Shown: piece by piece, positions 23,649 through 31,770 of the stretch | Position numbering within the stretch: the first letter of the stretch is position 1 | How the letters are laid out: each line of letters opens with the position of its first letter | Assembly: GCA_900100475.1 (NCBI GenBank) | Contig: FMTU01000005.1 | Span: forward strand, 310,001-374,000 | Reading direction: 5' to 3' | Length of the DNA: 64,000 bases | Origin: Sphingobium faniae | GTDB lineage: Bacteria > Pseudomonadota > Alphaproteobacteria > Sphingomonadales > Sphingomonadaceae | Notes under the pieces: model-generated | What the model was told of the DNA's origin: nothing | Databases searched by the model: none | What the model saw: the letters and a program-made list of their open reading frames with translations, nothing else | Made by a program: the position numbers and the translations under genes

Positions 23649-25859
23649 ATGGCGACGGTTGTTCTGACCGCCGTGGGATCGGTATTCGGCGGTCCCATCG
23701 GCGCGGCCATAGGCGGGTTGGTCGGCAATGTCTTTGACCATGGCGTGCTGTTCAGGCCAAAGGGGCGGCAGGGGCCTCGGTTGCAGGATCTGCATATCCA
23801 GACGTCGACTTATGGCGCGCAGATTCCGAAGCTGTTCGGGACGATGCGGGTGGCGGGCACGGTCATCTGGGCCACCGACCTGCGCGAGACGAAGACGAAA
23901 AGCGGCGGCGGGAAGGGCAGGCCGAGCGTCACCAGCTACAGCTATTCGGCGAGTTTCGCGGTGGCGCTGTCGGCGCGGGCGGTGCGGTCGGTGAAGCGGA
24001 TATGGGCGGACGGCAATCTGCTGCGCGGGGCGTCGGGCGACTTCAAGGCGGAAATGGGGGGCTTTCGGCTTCATAAGGGCGATGAGGATCAGGCGGTCGA
24101 TCCGCTGATCGCGTCGAAGCAGGGGATGGCGCAGGCCACCGCGCATCGGGGCATCGCCTATGCCGTGTTCGAGGATCTGTCGCTGGCCGATTACGGCAAC
24201 CGCATCCCGTCGCTAACGTTTGAGGTGGAGGCGGACGAGGGCGCGGTTCCGGTCGCCGCCATCGCCGCGGCGCTGGGCGAAGGGCGGATTGGCGGCGAGG
24301 GGCTGGCGAGCGTGGATGGCTATGCGGCCGGCGGCAGCGATCTGGAGGATGCCCTGGCGCCGTTGGTGGAGGCCTATGGGCTGGCGCTGACGGCGGGAGA
24401 GGATGGGTTGGCGATTATGCCGCAAGGGCGGACGGCATCGCGGGAAATTCCTGCGTCGAGCTGGTGCGGGCGCGTGAACGGGCGGGTGCTGGATGCTCTG
24501 GAGCGATCCGGCGCGGCGGCCGATGCGGTGCCCGTGGCGCTGTCGGTCCGTCACTATGACGCGTCGCGGGACTATCAGGCGGGGGTGCAGCGGGTCACGC
24601 GGCCGGGGCCGGGGCGGCTGGAACAGGGTCTGGAATTGCCCGCCGTGCTGGGCGGTGGCGCGGCGCGGGGGCTGGCGGCGGAGCGGCTGGGCGCGAACTG
24701 GGCCGGGCGGGCTGCCCTGACGCTGCGATGCGGGTGGGAGGCGCTATGTCACCAACCCGGCGCGGCGGTCGCTGTGGAAGGCGAGGCGGGACTTTGGCGG
24801 ATCGAGGAGCGGGAATGGGAGGCTATGGCGGTCCGGCTGTCCCTGCGGCGGGTGCCGGGGCAGGGCGGGATCATGCCTGCGGGCGCTTCTTCGGGCGCGA
24901 TCGTGCGGGAGGCCGATGCACCGCATGGGCCGACCATGCTGATGCTGGCGGATTTGCCCAATCTGAAGGATGGGGCTTCTACGGCTCCCATCCTTGTCGC
25001 GGCGGCGGCAGGCGAGGGCGCGGGATGGCGCGGGGCGGCCCTGTTCGTGATGAATGAACTGGACGAAGCCGTCCCCGCGGGCAGGAGCGCGCCGCGCGCC
25101 ACCATGGGGCAGGCCGACGCCGCGCTGCCGGCGGGAAGCGTTACGCTGGTCGATGAGCATCATGCGCTGTCCGTCACCTTGCTGGCCGAGGACATGGAAT
25201 TGGCCGACGCCAATGAACAGGCTCTGGCGCAGGGGAGCAACCTGTGTCTGGTCGGGAATGAGTTGATCCAGTTCAGTCGGGCCGTGCGGACGGGGCTTTC
25301 CAGCTACCGCCTTACCGGCCTGCGGCGCGGGCTGAGGGGGACGGAATGGGCCATGGCCGGTCATGGGGCCGCAGAGGGGTTCCTGCTGCTGGAGGAGGAT
25401 CGGCTGGCCGAACCTCTGGCTGCCCTTGGCATGGAGGGAGAAGCGGGCGCGACGCTGCGCCTGAGCGCGATAGGGATCGGCGATGCCGAGCCGGTGGAAG
25501 CGGCGCTGGCGATCAGGGGTGAGGCGTTGAAGCCGCCCGCTCCCGTGCATGTCCGGATAAATCCCGACGGGGCGGGAGGCTGGCGCATCGGCTGGACGCG
25601 GCGCAGTCGGGCCGGTTGGCGATGGAGCAGCGGCGGAGACGTGCCCCTGGGAGAAGAGAGCGAGCGTTATGAGGTGCGGGTTCTGCGAGGCGCTGAAGTA
25701 AAGCGCAGCGTCGAAATAGTCGAACCGGGCTGGTCCTATGATGCGGCCATGATCTTTCAGGACATGGCAGGGACGGGCGCGGGGGAGTGCATCGTGGAAA
25801 TACGGCAGATCGGATCGCGGGCGATGGGGCGGGCGGCCCATGTCGCCATTCCGGTCTAG
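23649..25859 (+). CDS. tail tip/host-recognition protein (GTA gp15-like), short form
   Basis: 736 residues. MATVVLTAVGSVFGGPIGAA, then DLHIQTSTYGAQIPKLFGTMRVAGTVIW and SYSASFAVALSARAVRSVKRIWADGNLLRG are the signature start of GTA gp15/phage tail-tip proteins. YGNRIPSLTFEVEAD closes the first domain. The C-terminal third includes FMNELDEAVPAG-like and FSRAVRTGLSSYRLTGLRRGLRGTEWA segments, common in this family. RcGTA gp15 is about 1300 residues, so the host-recognition end is shorter here. It is probably assembled with the DUF2460 and DUF2163 hub. Confidence 0.9.
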   Translation: MATVVLTAVGSVFGGPIGAAIGGLVGNVFDHGVLFRPKGRQGPRLQDLHIQTSTYGAQIPKLFGTMRVAGTVIWATDLRETKTKSGGGKGRPSVTSYSYSASFAVALSARAVRSVKRIWADGNLLRGASGDFKAEMGGFRLHKGDEDQAVDPLIASKQGMAQATAHRGIAYAVFEDLSLADYGNRIPSLTFEVEADEGAVPVAAIAAALGEGRIGGEGLASVDGYAAGGSDLEDALAPLVEAYGLALTAGEDGLAIMPQGRTASREIPASSWCGRVNGRVLDALERSGAAADAVPVALSVRHYDASRDYQAGVQRVTRPGPGRLEQGLELPAVLGGGAARGLAAERLGANWAGRAALTLRCGWEALCHQPGAAVAVEGEAGLWRIEEREWEAMAVRLSLRRVPGQGGIMPAGASSGAIVREADAPHGPTMLMLADLPNLKDGASTAPILVAAAAGEGAGWRGAALFVMNELDEAVPAGRSAPRATMGQADAALPAGSVTLVDEHHALSVTLLAEDMELADANEQALAQGSNLCLVGNELIQFSRAVRTGLSSYRLTGLRRGLRGTEWAMAGHGAAEGFLLLEEDRLAEPLAALGMEGEAGATLRLSAIGIGDAEPVEAALAIRGEALKPPAPVHVRINPDGAGGWRIGWTRRSRAGWRWSSGGDVPLGEESERYEVRVLRGAEVKRSVEIVEPGWSYDAAMIFQDMAGTGAGECIVEIRQIGSRAMGRAAHVAIPV

Positions 25860-25886
25860 CGTCAGACAGCATGGGGGAGAATATCA

Positions 25887-26390
25887 ATGACGATGGACAT
25901 GACGCCGCACTGGGGGTTGCCGCTGCTTTTCGCGGGGCAGGCGCAGAAGGAACTGTTTCACAACGAAGCGCTCGTCCGCATCGACATGCTGTTGCATGGA
26001 CGGGTGGAGAGCGCCGATCTGGCGGAAGCGCCCGCCGCGCCCTCTATCGGCGAGTGCTGGATCGTTGGCGCAGAGGCCTCCGGCGCGTGGGCGGGGCAGG
26101 AAAGCGCGGTGGCTGGTTGGACAGAGGGCGGCTGGCGCTTTATTCCGGCGAAGGCGGGACTGACGCTTTGGGTGGCGGATCGAGGTCATGCGATGCATCA
26201 TGATGGCGCGGAGTGGCGCGCGAGCGCATACCGTCCCGATGGCCTGTATGTGGATGATGTCCGTGTAATCGGCGGACGGATGGGGGCGGTCGGCAATCCT
26301 TCGGGGGGCGCGGTGGTCGATGCGCAAGGCCGTGCGGCGATAGACTCGATTCTCGATATCTTGCGGACGCATGGCTTGATCGCTTCGTGA
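25887..26390 (+). CDS. DUF2793 protein, last gene of the GTA cluster
   Basis: 167 residues. TPHWGLPLLFAGQAQKELFHNEALVRIDML is the DUF2793 signature; SIGECWIVGAEASGAWAGQ and GGWRFIPAKAGLTLWV follow. DUF2793 proteins end GTA and phage tail gene sets and often attach fibres or form spike bases. The GGGAGAATATCA ribosome binding region precedes the ATG at 25887. No terminator is evident in the 110 bases downstream. Confidence 0.85.
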   Translation: MTMDMTPHWGLPLLFAGQAQKELFHNEALVRIDMLLHGRVESADLAEAPAAPSIGECWIVGAEASGAWAGQESAVAGWTEGGWRFIPAKAGLTLWVADRGHAMHHDGAEWRASAYRPDGLYVDDVRVIGGRMGAVGNPSGGAVVDAQGRAAIDSILDILRTHGLIAS

Positions 26391-26569
26391 CTTTGCCGAT
26401 AAGGCTCCATGTTCCATAGGATGGACACAATTAGATCGGCAATGGTGCTAAACCCTTCCCGCTGCGTCTTTTTCGCAACAGTTTCACCAATTGCGGACTT
26501 GCCATGAAACTTTCTTGTGGATACAGGGTTTCAGCAGTCCTTCGTGACACTTTTGAAAGGGGAATCCAA

Positions 26570-27634
26570 ATGCGGAAGCTTGCCCTCGCGGCTGTGCTTG
26601 CCACTAGTGCTCTGGCCACCCCGGCTTTGGCGCGTGACAATAGCTGGTATGTTGGCGTCGATGCCGGCGTGCTGCTGGTCGAAGATCAGGATATCAGGTT
26701 CACCTCGCCGGCTGGCGTAGTCAGAACTGCTAACGGTGTGGATTACCACAAGGGCTATGATTTCGACGCCAATATCGGCTACGATTTCGGCGCTTTCCGT
26801 CTGGAAGCCGAAGCCGCTTACAAGCGCGCCAAGGTCGATCTGGACGAAACCGGTTTCGGTGGTGCGGCTTCGGCCCTTTCGTTCATGCTGAACGGCTTGC
26901 TCGACTTCGGTCCCGATGATGGCCTTCAGGGCTTCGTTGGCGGCGGCGTCGGCGTTTCGCGCGGCAAGCTGGCCAATGACGAAGTGAACGATTCGGACAC
27001 CGGCTTCGCCTGGCAGGCGATTGCGGGCGTTCGCTATCCGCTGAGCAACAATGTCGATGTCTCGTTGAAGTATCGTTTCTTCAACCAGAACAAGATCAAT
27101 CTGATCAACGACTATAACGGCCAGTTCGGCCCGGCCGGTTCGGATGTCCGTACCAAGCTGCGTACGCACAGCCTGCTGCTTGGCCTGACCTACAACTTCG
27201 GTGAGCCGGCTGCTCCGCCGCCGCCTCCCCCGCCGCCTCCGCCTCCGCCGCCTCCTCCGCCGCCGCCTCCGCCGGTTGTGGAATGCAGCCCTGGGCCGTA
27301 CATCGTGTTCTTCGAATGGGACAAGTCGGACGTCACGCCTGACGCGGCCACCATTCTGGACAACGCGGCTTCGGCCTACAGCAACTGCGGCAGCGCCCAG
27401 GTCATGCTGGCGGGCTATGCGGACCGCTCGGGTTCGGCCTCGTACAACGTCGGCCTGTCGCAGCGCCGCGCTGATGCGGTCAAGTCCTACATGGCGTCGA
27501 AGGGTATCCCTGACGGCGTGATGACGACCCAGGCGTTCGGTGAATCGAACCCCCGCGTCGAAACCGCCGACGGCGTTCGCGAGCTGCAGAACCGTCGCGT
27601 GGAAATCACCTACGGTCCGGGTTCGGGTCAGTAA
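26570..27634 (+). CDS. OmpA-type outer-membrane protein with polyproline linker
   Basis: 354 residues from the ATG at 26570 (AAGGGG before it). Signal peptide MRKLALAAVLATSALATPALA. Residues ~25-210 are an eight-stranded beta-barrel (NSWYVGVDAGVLLVEDQ, YDFDANIGYDFGAFRLEAEA, SLLLGLTYNF). Twenty prolines (216-235) follow, then an OmpA peptidoglycan-binding domain (IVFFEWDKSDVTPDA, GYADRSGSASYNVGLSQRRADAV, LQNRRVEITYG). It anchors the outer membrane to the cell wall. A good terminator follows. It lies just after the GTA cluster and may mark its border. Confidence 0.95.
   Translation: MRKLALAAVLATSALATPALARDNSWYVGVDAGVLLVEDQDIRFTSPAGVVRTANGVDYHKGYDFDANIGYDFGAFRLEAEAAYKRAKVDLDETGFGGAASALSFMLNGLLDFGPDDGLQGFVGGGVGVSRGKLANDEVNDSDTGFAWQAIAGVRYPLSNNVDVSLKYRFFNQNKINLINDYNGQFGPAGSDVRTKLRTHSLLLGLTYNFGEPAAPPPPPPPPPPPPPPPPPPPPVVECSPGPYIVFFEWDKSDVTPDAATILDNAASAYSNCGSAQVMLAGYADRSGSASYNVGLSQRRADAVKSYMASKGIPDGVMTTQAFGESNPRVETADGVRELQNRRVEITYGPGSGQ
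27215..27274 (+). repeat. run of 20 proline codons
   Basis: A CCN repeat tract using CCG, CCT and CCC codons in mixed order joins the barrel and the OmpA domain. The tract is trinucleotide-like and in frame, so slippage would change linker length without breaking the gene. Confidence 0.9.
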
Positions 27635-27666
27635 TTCCTCTCCCTTTCAGGGAGAAAGATGGAAGA

Positions 27667-27693
27667 GGGCCGGTCGCAAGACTGGCCCTTTTT
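27667..27693 (+). terminator. intrinsic terminator of the OmpA gene
   Basis: GGGCCGGTC (27667-27675) pairs with GACTGGCCC (27680-27688, one G-T pair) around GCAA, followed by TTTTT. A smaller TCTCCCT/AGGGAGA hairpin precedes it. Confidence 0.85.
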
Positions 27694-28031
27694 CGTTGAG
27701 GAATAGCATAGCGTGCAAAGCCCTGGTGGCGAAGGGTGGTGTTCGGGTGGAAGCGGATAAGTCCGTCTCAGTTCACCCGGATTAGGGGCTGAACCTGCCG
27801 GCGACCCGTGTCGGTCTGATGCGGCCCATGTCTCCTTATGGCCGGAAACAGCCATCGCGCGACGCGGGTTGGCAAATATGGCTGGCGGATGAGAAAGTCG
27901 CCTCATCGCAACGGGCCGGTCGAAATTTCCTTTCTGTCGTCGAGAAGCCGATGACAATTTGGTTCGAACGTGCAACAAATCATGGATTGCCGCGTTCGCT
28001 TCCTACCTGATTGCATCCGGGAGTTTGCTCC
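27694..28031. other. intergenic region, no supported gene
   Basis: 338 bases between the OmpA terminator and sodC. Short open frames on both strands show no family features and no good ribosome binding sites. A GGGAG sequence near 28020 serves sodC. Confidence 0.4.
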
Positions 28032-28577
28032 ATGAAATTAGCTTCGATCGCCTGGGCCTTGCCCTTGCTCACTAGCGTTGCGGCTTGCGCGACGACGTCC
28101 CATGAACCGGCATCTATTGCCGAGGCGCCTGTCGCACACGCGAAATTGCTGTCCGGTGACGGTGTGGCGCGGGGAGAGGCGAAGGTGACGCAGGCAGCAG
28201 ATGGTCTTCATGTTTTCGTGCGAGGGACAGGGCTGACGCCTGGCCTTCATGCGGTTCATATTCACACTACGGGCACCTGCACTGCGCCCGATTTCACCAG
28301 CGCCGGCGGGCATTGGAACCCGACAGGCCATCAGCATGGCAAGGATAACCCTCAAGGCATGCATATGGGCGATATGCCCAATATGCTGGCTGGTTCCGAT
28401 GGATCGGGCGAGATGGAATATGTGATCGCCGGCGGCGCGATCAATTCTGGTGCGATGCCGCTTCTGGACACAGATGGCGCTGCCATCATCATTCACGCGC
28501 AGGCGGATGACAATAAGACCGATCCGGCCGGCAATGCGGGCAGTCGCGTGGCATGCGGCGTGTTGACGGCGGGGTGA
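28032..28577 (+). CDS. sodC: Cu/Zn superoxide dismutase, lipoprotein type
   Basis: 181 residues. The N-terminus MKLASIAWALPLLTSVAAC carries a lipobox-like VAAC with Cys19 as the likely lipidation site, so the enzyme would sit on a membrane facing the periplasm. Copper and zinc ligands are visible in HAVHIHTTGTC (His76, His78), GGHWNPTGHQHG (His94, His101) and IIIHAQADD (His155). Cys83 and Cys175 (VACGVL) give the conserved disulfide. It converts superoxide to hydrogen peroxide and oxygen. Neighbouring genes are unrelated. Confidence 0.92.
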   Translation: MKLASIAWALPLLTSVAACATTSHEPASIAEAPVAHAKLLSGDGVARGEAKVTQAADGLHVFVRGTGLTPGLHAVHIHTTGTCTAPDFTSAGGHWNPTGHQHGKDNPQGMHMGDMPNMLAGSDGSGEMEYVIAGGAINSGAMPLLDTDGAAIIIHAQADDNKTDPAGNAGSRVACGVLTAG

Positions 28578-28639
28578 GGTAATCGGGAAGCGGTAGGGAT
28601 GGTTCCGACCGTTTCCCAAAAGCTAGGGATTGTGGGGAT

Positions 28640-28850
28640 TCATCGAGAGTTGATGATTGCGGCGGCGAGGTAGATCATTGCGGAGAAGCTTTGATCCGTT
28701 TTGCAGGCGCGCATGGCGATGCGTTTGAACTCTTTGAGTTTGCAGAAAAGTTCTCGATCAGGTGGCGCCATTTGTACATTTCGGCGTCGATCTTGAGTTT
28801 CTTAGCTCGGGCCGGATGCTGAGAAATCACGACCTTTGCCCCCCGCTGAG
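28640..28850 (-). pseudogene. IS5-family transposase, C-terminal fragment with a frameshift
   Basis: On the reverse strand GAKVVISQHPARAKKLK, KWRHLIENF and, after a shift of frame near 28755, CKLKEFKRIAMRACKTDQSF and a terminal AAIINSR read as the end of an IS5-type DDE transposase; the Glu in RHLIEN is the last DDE residue. The N-terminal two thirds are missing. It is IS debris that lies back-to-back with the IS3-type orfA. Confidence 0.75.
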
Positions 28851-28894
28851 TGGCCCAGAGACTATGATAGTCTGGACCACGAAAGGGACATTGA

Positions 28895-29173
28895 ATGCCG
28901 ATCAAGAAGCACAAGCCGGAAGAGATCATCGGCAAGCTGCGTGAAGTTGAGATTGTGCTGACGCAAGGGGCTTCGACGGCTGAGGCCTGCCGGCGGATCG
29001 CGGTCAGCGAGCAGACCTATTATCGCTGGCGCAAGGAATATGGTGGTCTGAAGACCGACCAGGCGCGGCGGATGAAGGATCTGGAGAAGGAGAACCAGCG
29101 GCGGCGGCGTGCGATTTCGGATCTGACGCTGGACAAGCTGATCCTGCAGGAGGCGGCAAAGGGAAACTTCTAA
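28895..29173 (+). mobile_element. IS3-family transposase OrfA, without OrfB
   Basis: 92 residues, complete OrfA length. KKHKPEEIIGKLREVEIVL, TAEACRRIAVSEQTYYRWRKEYGG is the helix-turn-helix, and LEKENQRRRRAISDLTLDKLILQE the leucine-zipper tail of IS3 OrfA proteins. An imperfect palindrome lies at 28851-28879. The OrfB start (reading LLSPARxR in the next frame) is visible for only a few codons at ~29170-29190, after which the sequence changes to a TonB receptor. The element is truncated and should not transpose by itself. Confidence 0.85.
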
Positions 29174-29740
29174 GCCCTGCGCGTCACCGCCAGCGCGATC
29201 AATGCGGAGGACAGCTATGCGCCTGCGCCGACATCGGTCGGCACCAAGCTGGAATTGCCCATCCGCCAGACGCCCTTCACGATCAATCAGGCGACAGAGG
29301 AGTTGATCCGCGAGCGCGGCGACATCAATATCTTTGAGACGCTGGAAAGTTTTGCCAGCGTGTCCACCGTAAGTTCCAACGTGGATATCGGCCAGGGCAT
29401 TTCGCGCTCGATCAACGTTCGCGGCTTCGATCTCGCAAGCTCCGGGCAGCAACTCATCAACGGTCAGCGCAATTACAGCCTGGGCTCGCAGAATCGCAAC
29501 GCGGACAATCTGGAACGGGTGGAACTGTTCCGGGGACCGGCGGCGCTCTATTAGGGCGCGGCGCAGCCCGGCGGCATCATCAACTATGTCTACAAGCCCC
29601 CCCAAGGAGGCGGCGCGCTATCAGATCATGGCGAGGATGGAGACGGAGGGCAGCTATGACACCATCGACCTCACCGGCCCGCTGACCGCCGACGGCACGC
29701 TGCTGTATCGCGCGGTTGGCAACTATACCCGCTATGCATA
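29174..29740 (+). pseudogene. broken TonB-dependent (siderophore-type) receptor fragment
   Basis: The frame reads LRVTASAINAEDSYAPAPTS, LPIRQTPFTINQATEELI, then ISRSINVRGFDLASSGQQLI and VELFRGPAALY, which is the plug domain of a FhuE/FoxA-type receptor. A TAG at 29552-29554 interrupts the usual LYGxxxPGGIINYV sequence, which continues in frame, and a further frameshift near 29600 leads to EGSYDTIDLTGPLTADGTLL before the sequence ends. The 5' end is cut by the IS3 remnant and the barrel is missing. A decayed receptor gene. Confidence 0.85.
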
Positions 29741-29820
29741 AGTCACTCAATTGTCACGGGTCTGACCTTTTTCTTGCGCATGAAAGTCCTAAAGGCTGCG
29801 TCGATAAGGGGATCGCAGTG

Positions 29821-31041
29821 ATGAAAAGGTCTGAAGCGATGAAAAATCTTGCCATTTGCCTTCGCGCGTCGCTGCTCGCGGCTGTGACTCTGGCCGTTCC
29901 CATGGCTTACGCCCAGGACGCCGGGGTGCAGCGGCCGGCTGTGCAAGCAGAAGCTCCTGCCGCGCCGCGCGCGAAGAACGTCATCCTGTTTCTCGCGGAT
30001 GCGGCGGGCGTTGCAACGCTGAACGGGGCCAGCCTCATGGCCTATGGCGAGCCGCTCAAGCTGCACATCCAGCAATGGCCGCATCTGGGCCTCAGCGAAA
30101 CCTCGCCGGTGGATCAGTTCGTTTCGGATTCGGCCAACGGCATGTCCTCGATCATGACCGGCGTGAAGACGCGCAACGGCGTCATCAGCCAGTCGGCCGA
30201 CGCCGTGCGCGGCAAGCAGGATGGCGTGCCGACCAAGACGCTGCTCGAATATGCCGAAGAACGCGGCCTACTGACCGGCGTGATCACATCGCAGTCCATT
30301 GCCGACGCCACGCCGGCCGCTGCCTATGCTCACTCCAACGACCGCGGCAAATGGGGCGAGATCTTTCCCCAGGCCTTCGCCCCCCGCTTTGGCGACGGGG
30401 TGGACGTGATGTTCGGCGCGGGCCGCCGCAAGATCGGCGAACAACTGACCGCTCTGGGCACCGGCTTCGACAAGCTTGCCAGGCAGCACCGCCGCCCGAT
30501 CCATGCCACGCTGGAAGCAGTGGACGCGAAGAACCAGCGTCCGGTCGTGGTGGGGGATGACATGGACGTGCGCGCGGCCACGCTGAAGGCGCTGGATATC
30601 CTTCAGAAATCCCCGACCGGATACCTTCTTGTCGTCGAATGGGACGCGCATACCGACGACCCGCGCGAGGGTTTGGAGAATGTCGCCAACTTCGACAAGC
30701 TGATCGCCGAGGTGGAAAGCCGCGTCGATCTGGCCGATACGCTGCTGCTGTTCACCGCCGACCACTCGTTTGGCCTGCAGGTGGATGGCGGCCGCCGGGG
30801 AGAGGCGCTTCTGGACGGCTATGAGGCCTGGAAAGCGTCAGGGAAGGCGTCGGGCAGCAAGGACGGCATCGTCCGCCTCAAGAATGTGCTCGTCAATGAC
30901 ACCCATACGGCCGAGGAAGTGCCGGCGCTGGCGATCGGCGCGGGTGCGGAGCGCGTCCGGGGCTATTTCCCGAACACCCATCTGTTCAATGTGATGATGG
31001 ACGCCATAGGCTGGAAGCCGGATATGGCGACTGGCAACTGA
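29821..31041 (+). CDS. alkaline phosphatase (PhoA family)
   Basis: 406 residues from the ATG at 29821. A signal peptide (LAICLRASLLAAVTLAVPMA ... AQA) directs it to the periplasm. Metal and catalytic sites: AKNVILFLADAAG (Asp60), FVSDSANGMSSIMTG with Ser104 as the phospho-nucleophile, VVEWDAHTDDP, LLFTADHSFG, and NDTHTAEEVPALAIG with the last His ligand. The length is near PhoA. The enzyme hydrolyses phosphate monoesters. It is probably independent of the broken receptor before it. An alternative start is the ATG at 29839. Confidence 0.88.
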   Translation: MKRSEAMKNLAICLRASLLAAVTLAVPMAYAQDAGVQRPAVQAEAPAAPRAKNVILFLADAAGVATLNGASLMAYGEPLKLHIQQWPHLGLSETSPVDQFVSDSANGMSSIMTGVKTRNGVISQSADAVRGKQDGVPTKTLLEYAEERGLLTGVITSQSIADATPAAAYAHSNDRGKWGEIFPQAFAPRFGDGVDVMFGAGRRKIGEQLTALGTGFDKLARQHRRPIHATLEAVDAKNQRPVVVGDDMDVRAATLKALDILQKSPTGYLLVVEWDAHTDDPREGLENVANFDKLIAEVESRVDLADTLLLFTADHSFGLQVDGGRRGEALLDGYEAWKASGKASGSKDGIVRLKNVLVNDTHTAEEVPALAIGAGAERVRGYFPNTHLFNVMMDAIGWKPDMATGN

Positions 31042-31214
31042 GCGGTCATGAACGAACATCCGGCGGTTCTTGATCGGGCGTCTGGCACGAAGTTGATAAG
31101 ATCCCGGACGGACATCTGCCCATTTTGCGCTTCCCGAAGCAGTCGGGCGGATCAGTTGGCGTTACGCTTGCTCGCATATGCGACACGTTCCGCCGACTAT
31201 GTGACCCCTTGAGG

Positions 31215-31577
31215 ATGAATATCGTCAAAGCCTTGTCCATGCGCGCCGGACTTCTTCTCGCAGGCTTATCCGCTGGCCTCCTGACTGTGGCGTCCTCCCC
31301 CGCAGCCGCTCAGTCGCCGCCGGGCGCGCGGGGCTGCACATTCCAGTCGCTGTCGCCAGAGGAGAAATCCCGATACCAGTCCCGCTACCGACGACGCGTT
31401 CGTGTCGATGGACAAGCGTTTGCTGATAAATGGCTGCATCAACAGCTGTGCATGACCGCGGCGCAACGCAAGGCGCTGCGGCCACCAGCGAAAGGAAAAA
31501 ACTGCCGTTCTGTTTCACGTCCCGTCACCAGCCTGGATGGTTCCATGACCGTTGGTATCGGGCGAAAGTGCGACTGA
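31215..31577 (+). CDS. small secreted hypothetical protein
   Basis: 120 residues from the ATG at 31215 (GAGG before it). Signal peptide RAGLLLAGLSAGLLTVASSPAAAQ. The mature part is basic with four cysteines (ARGCTFQSLSP, HQQLCMTAAQRKAL, KNCRSVSRP, GRKCD), suggesting disulfides. I recognise no family. It stands alone between the phosphatase and the dioxygenase gene. Confidence 0.6.
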   Translation: MNIVKALSMRAGLLLAGLSAGLLTVASSPAAAQSPPGARGCTFQSLSPEEKSRYQSRYRRRVRVDGQAFADKWLHQQLCMTAAQRKALRPPAKGKNCRSVSRPVTSLDGSMTVGIGRKCD

Positions 31578-31770
31578 TCAGCGGGCTGGAGGATGGAAAT
31601 TATCCGGCAGGACAGCGGGGATGGCGGGGGCGTCAATGCCGGTGTTGCGAAAAGGTGAAGGCGGCAGGCTATCTTATGATGCTATAAGGATGAGCCGGGA
31701 TGAATAAGCGGCAGATCGGTTTACACTGTCGCGCAGGTCTGACGGACCCGGATCAGAATGGAGAGGCATA

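Noticed and set aside
8944..26390. Interpretation as an integrated prophage
   Set aside because: No integrase, repressor, replication or lysis cassette and no flanking direct repeat are seen; gene order and sizes match a GTA.
27215..27274. Polyproline tract as a CRISPR or phase-variation repeat
   Set aside because: It is a trinucleotide coding repeat in an OmpA linker, a common feature, and length changes stay in frame.
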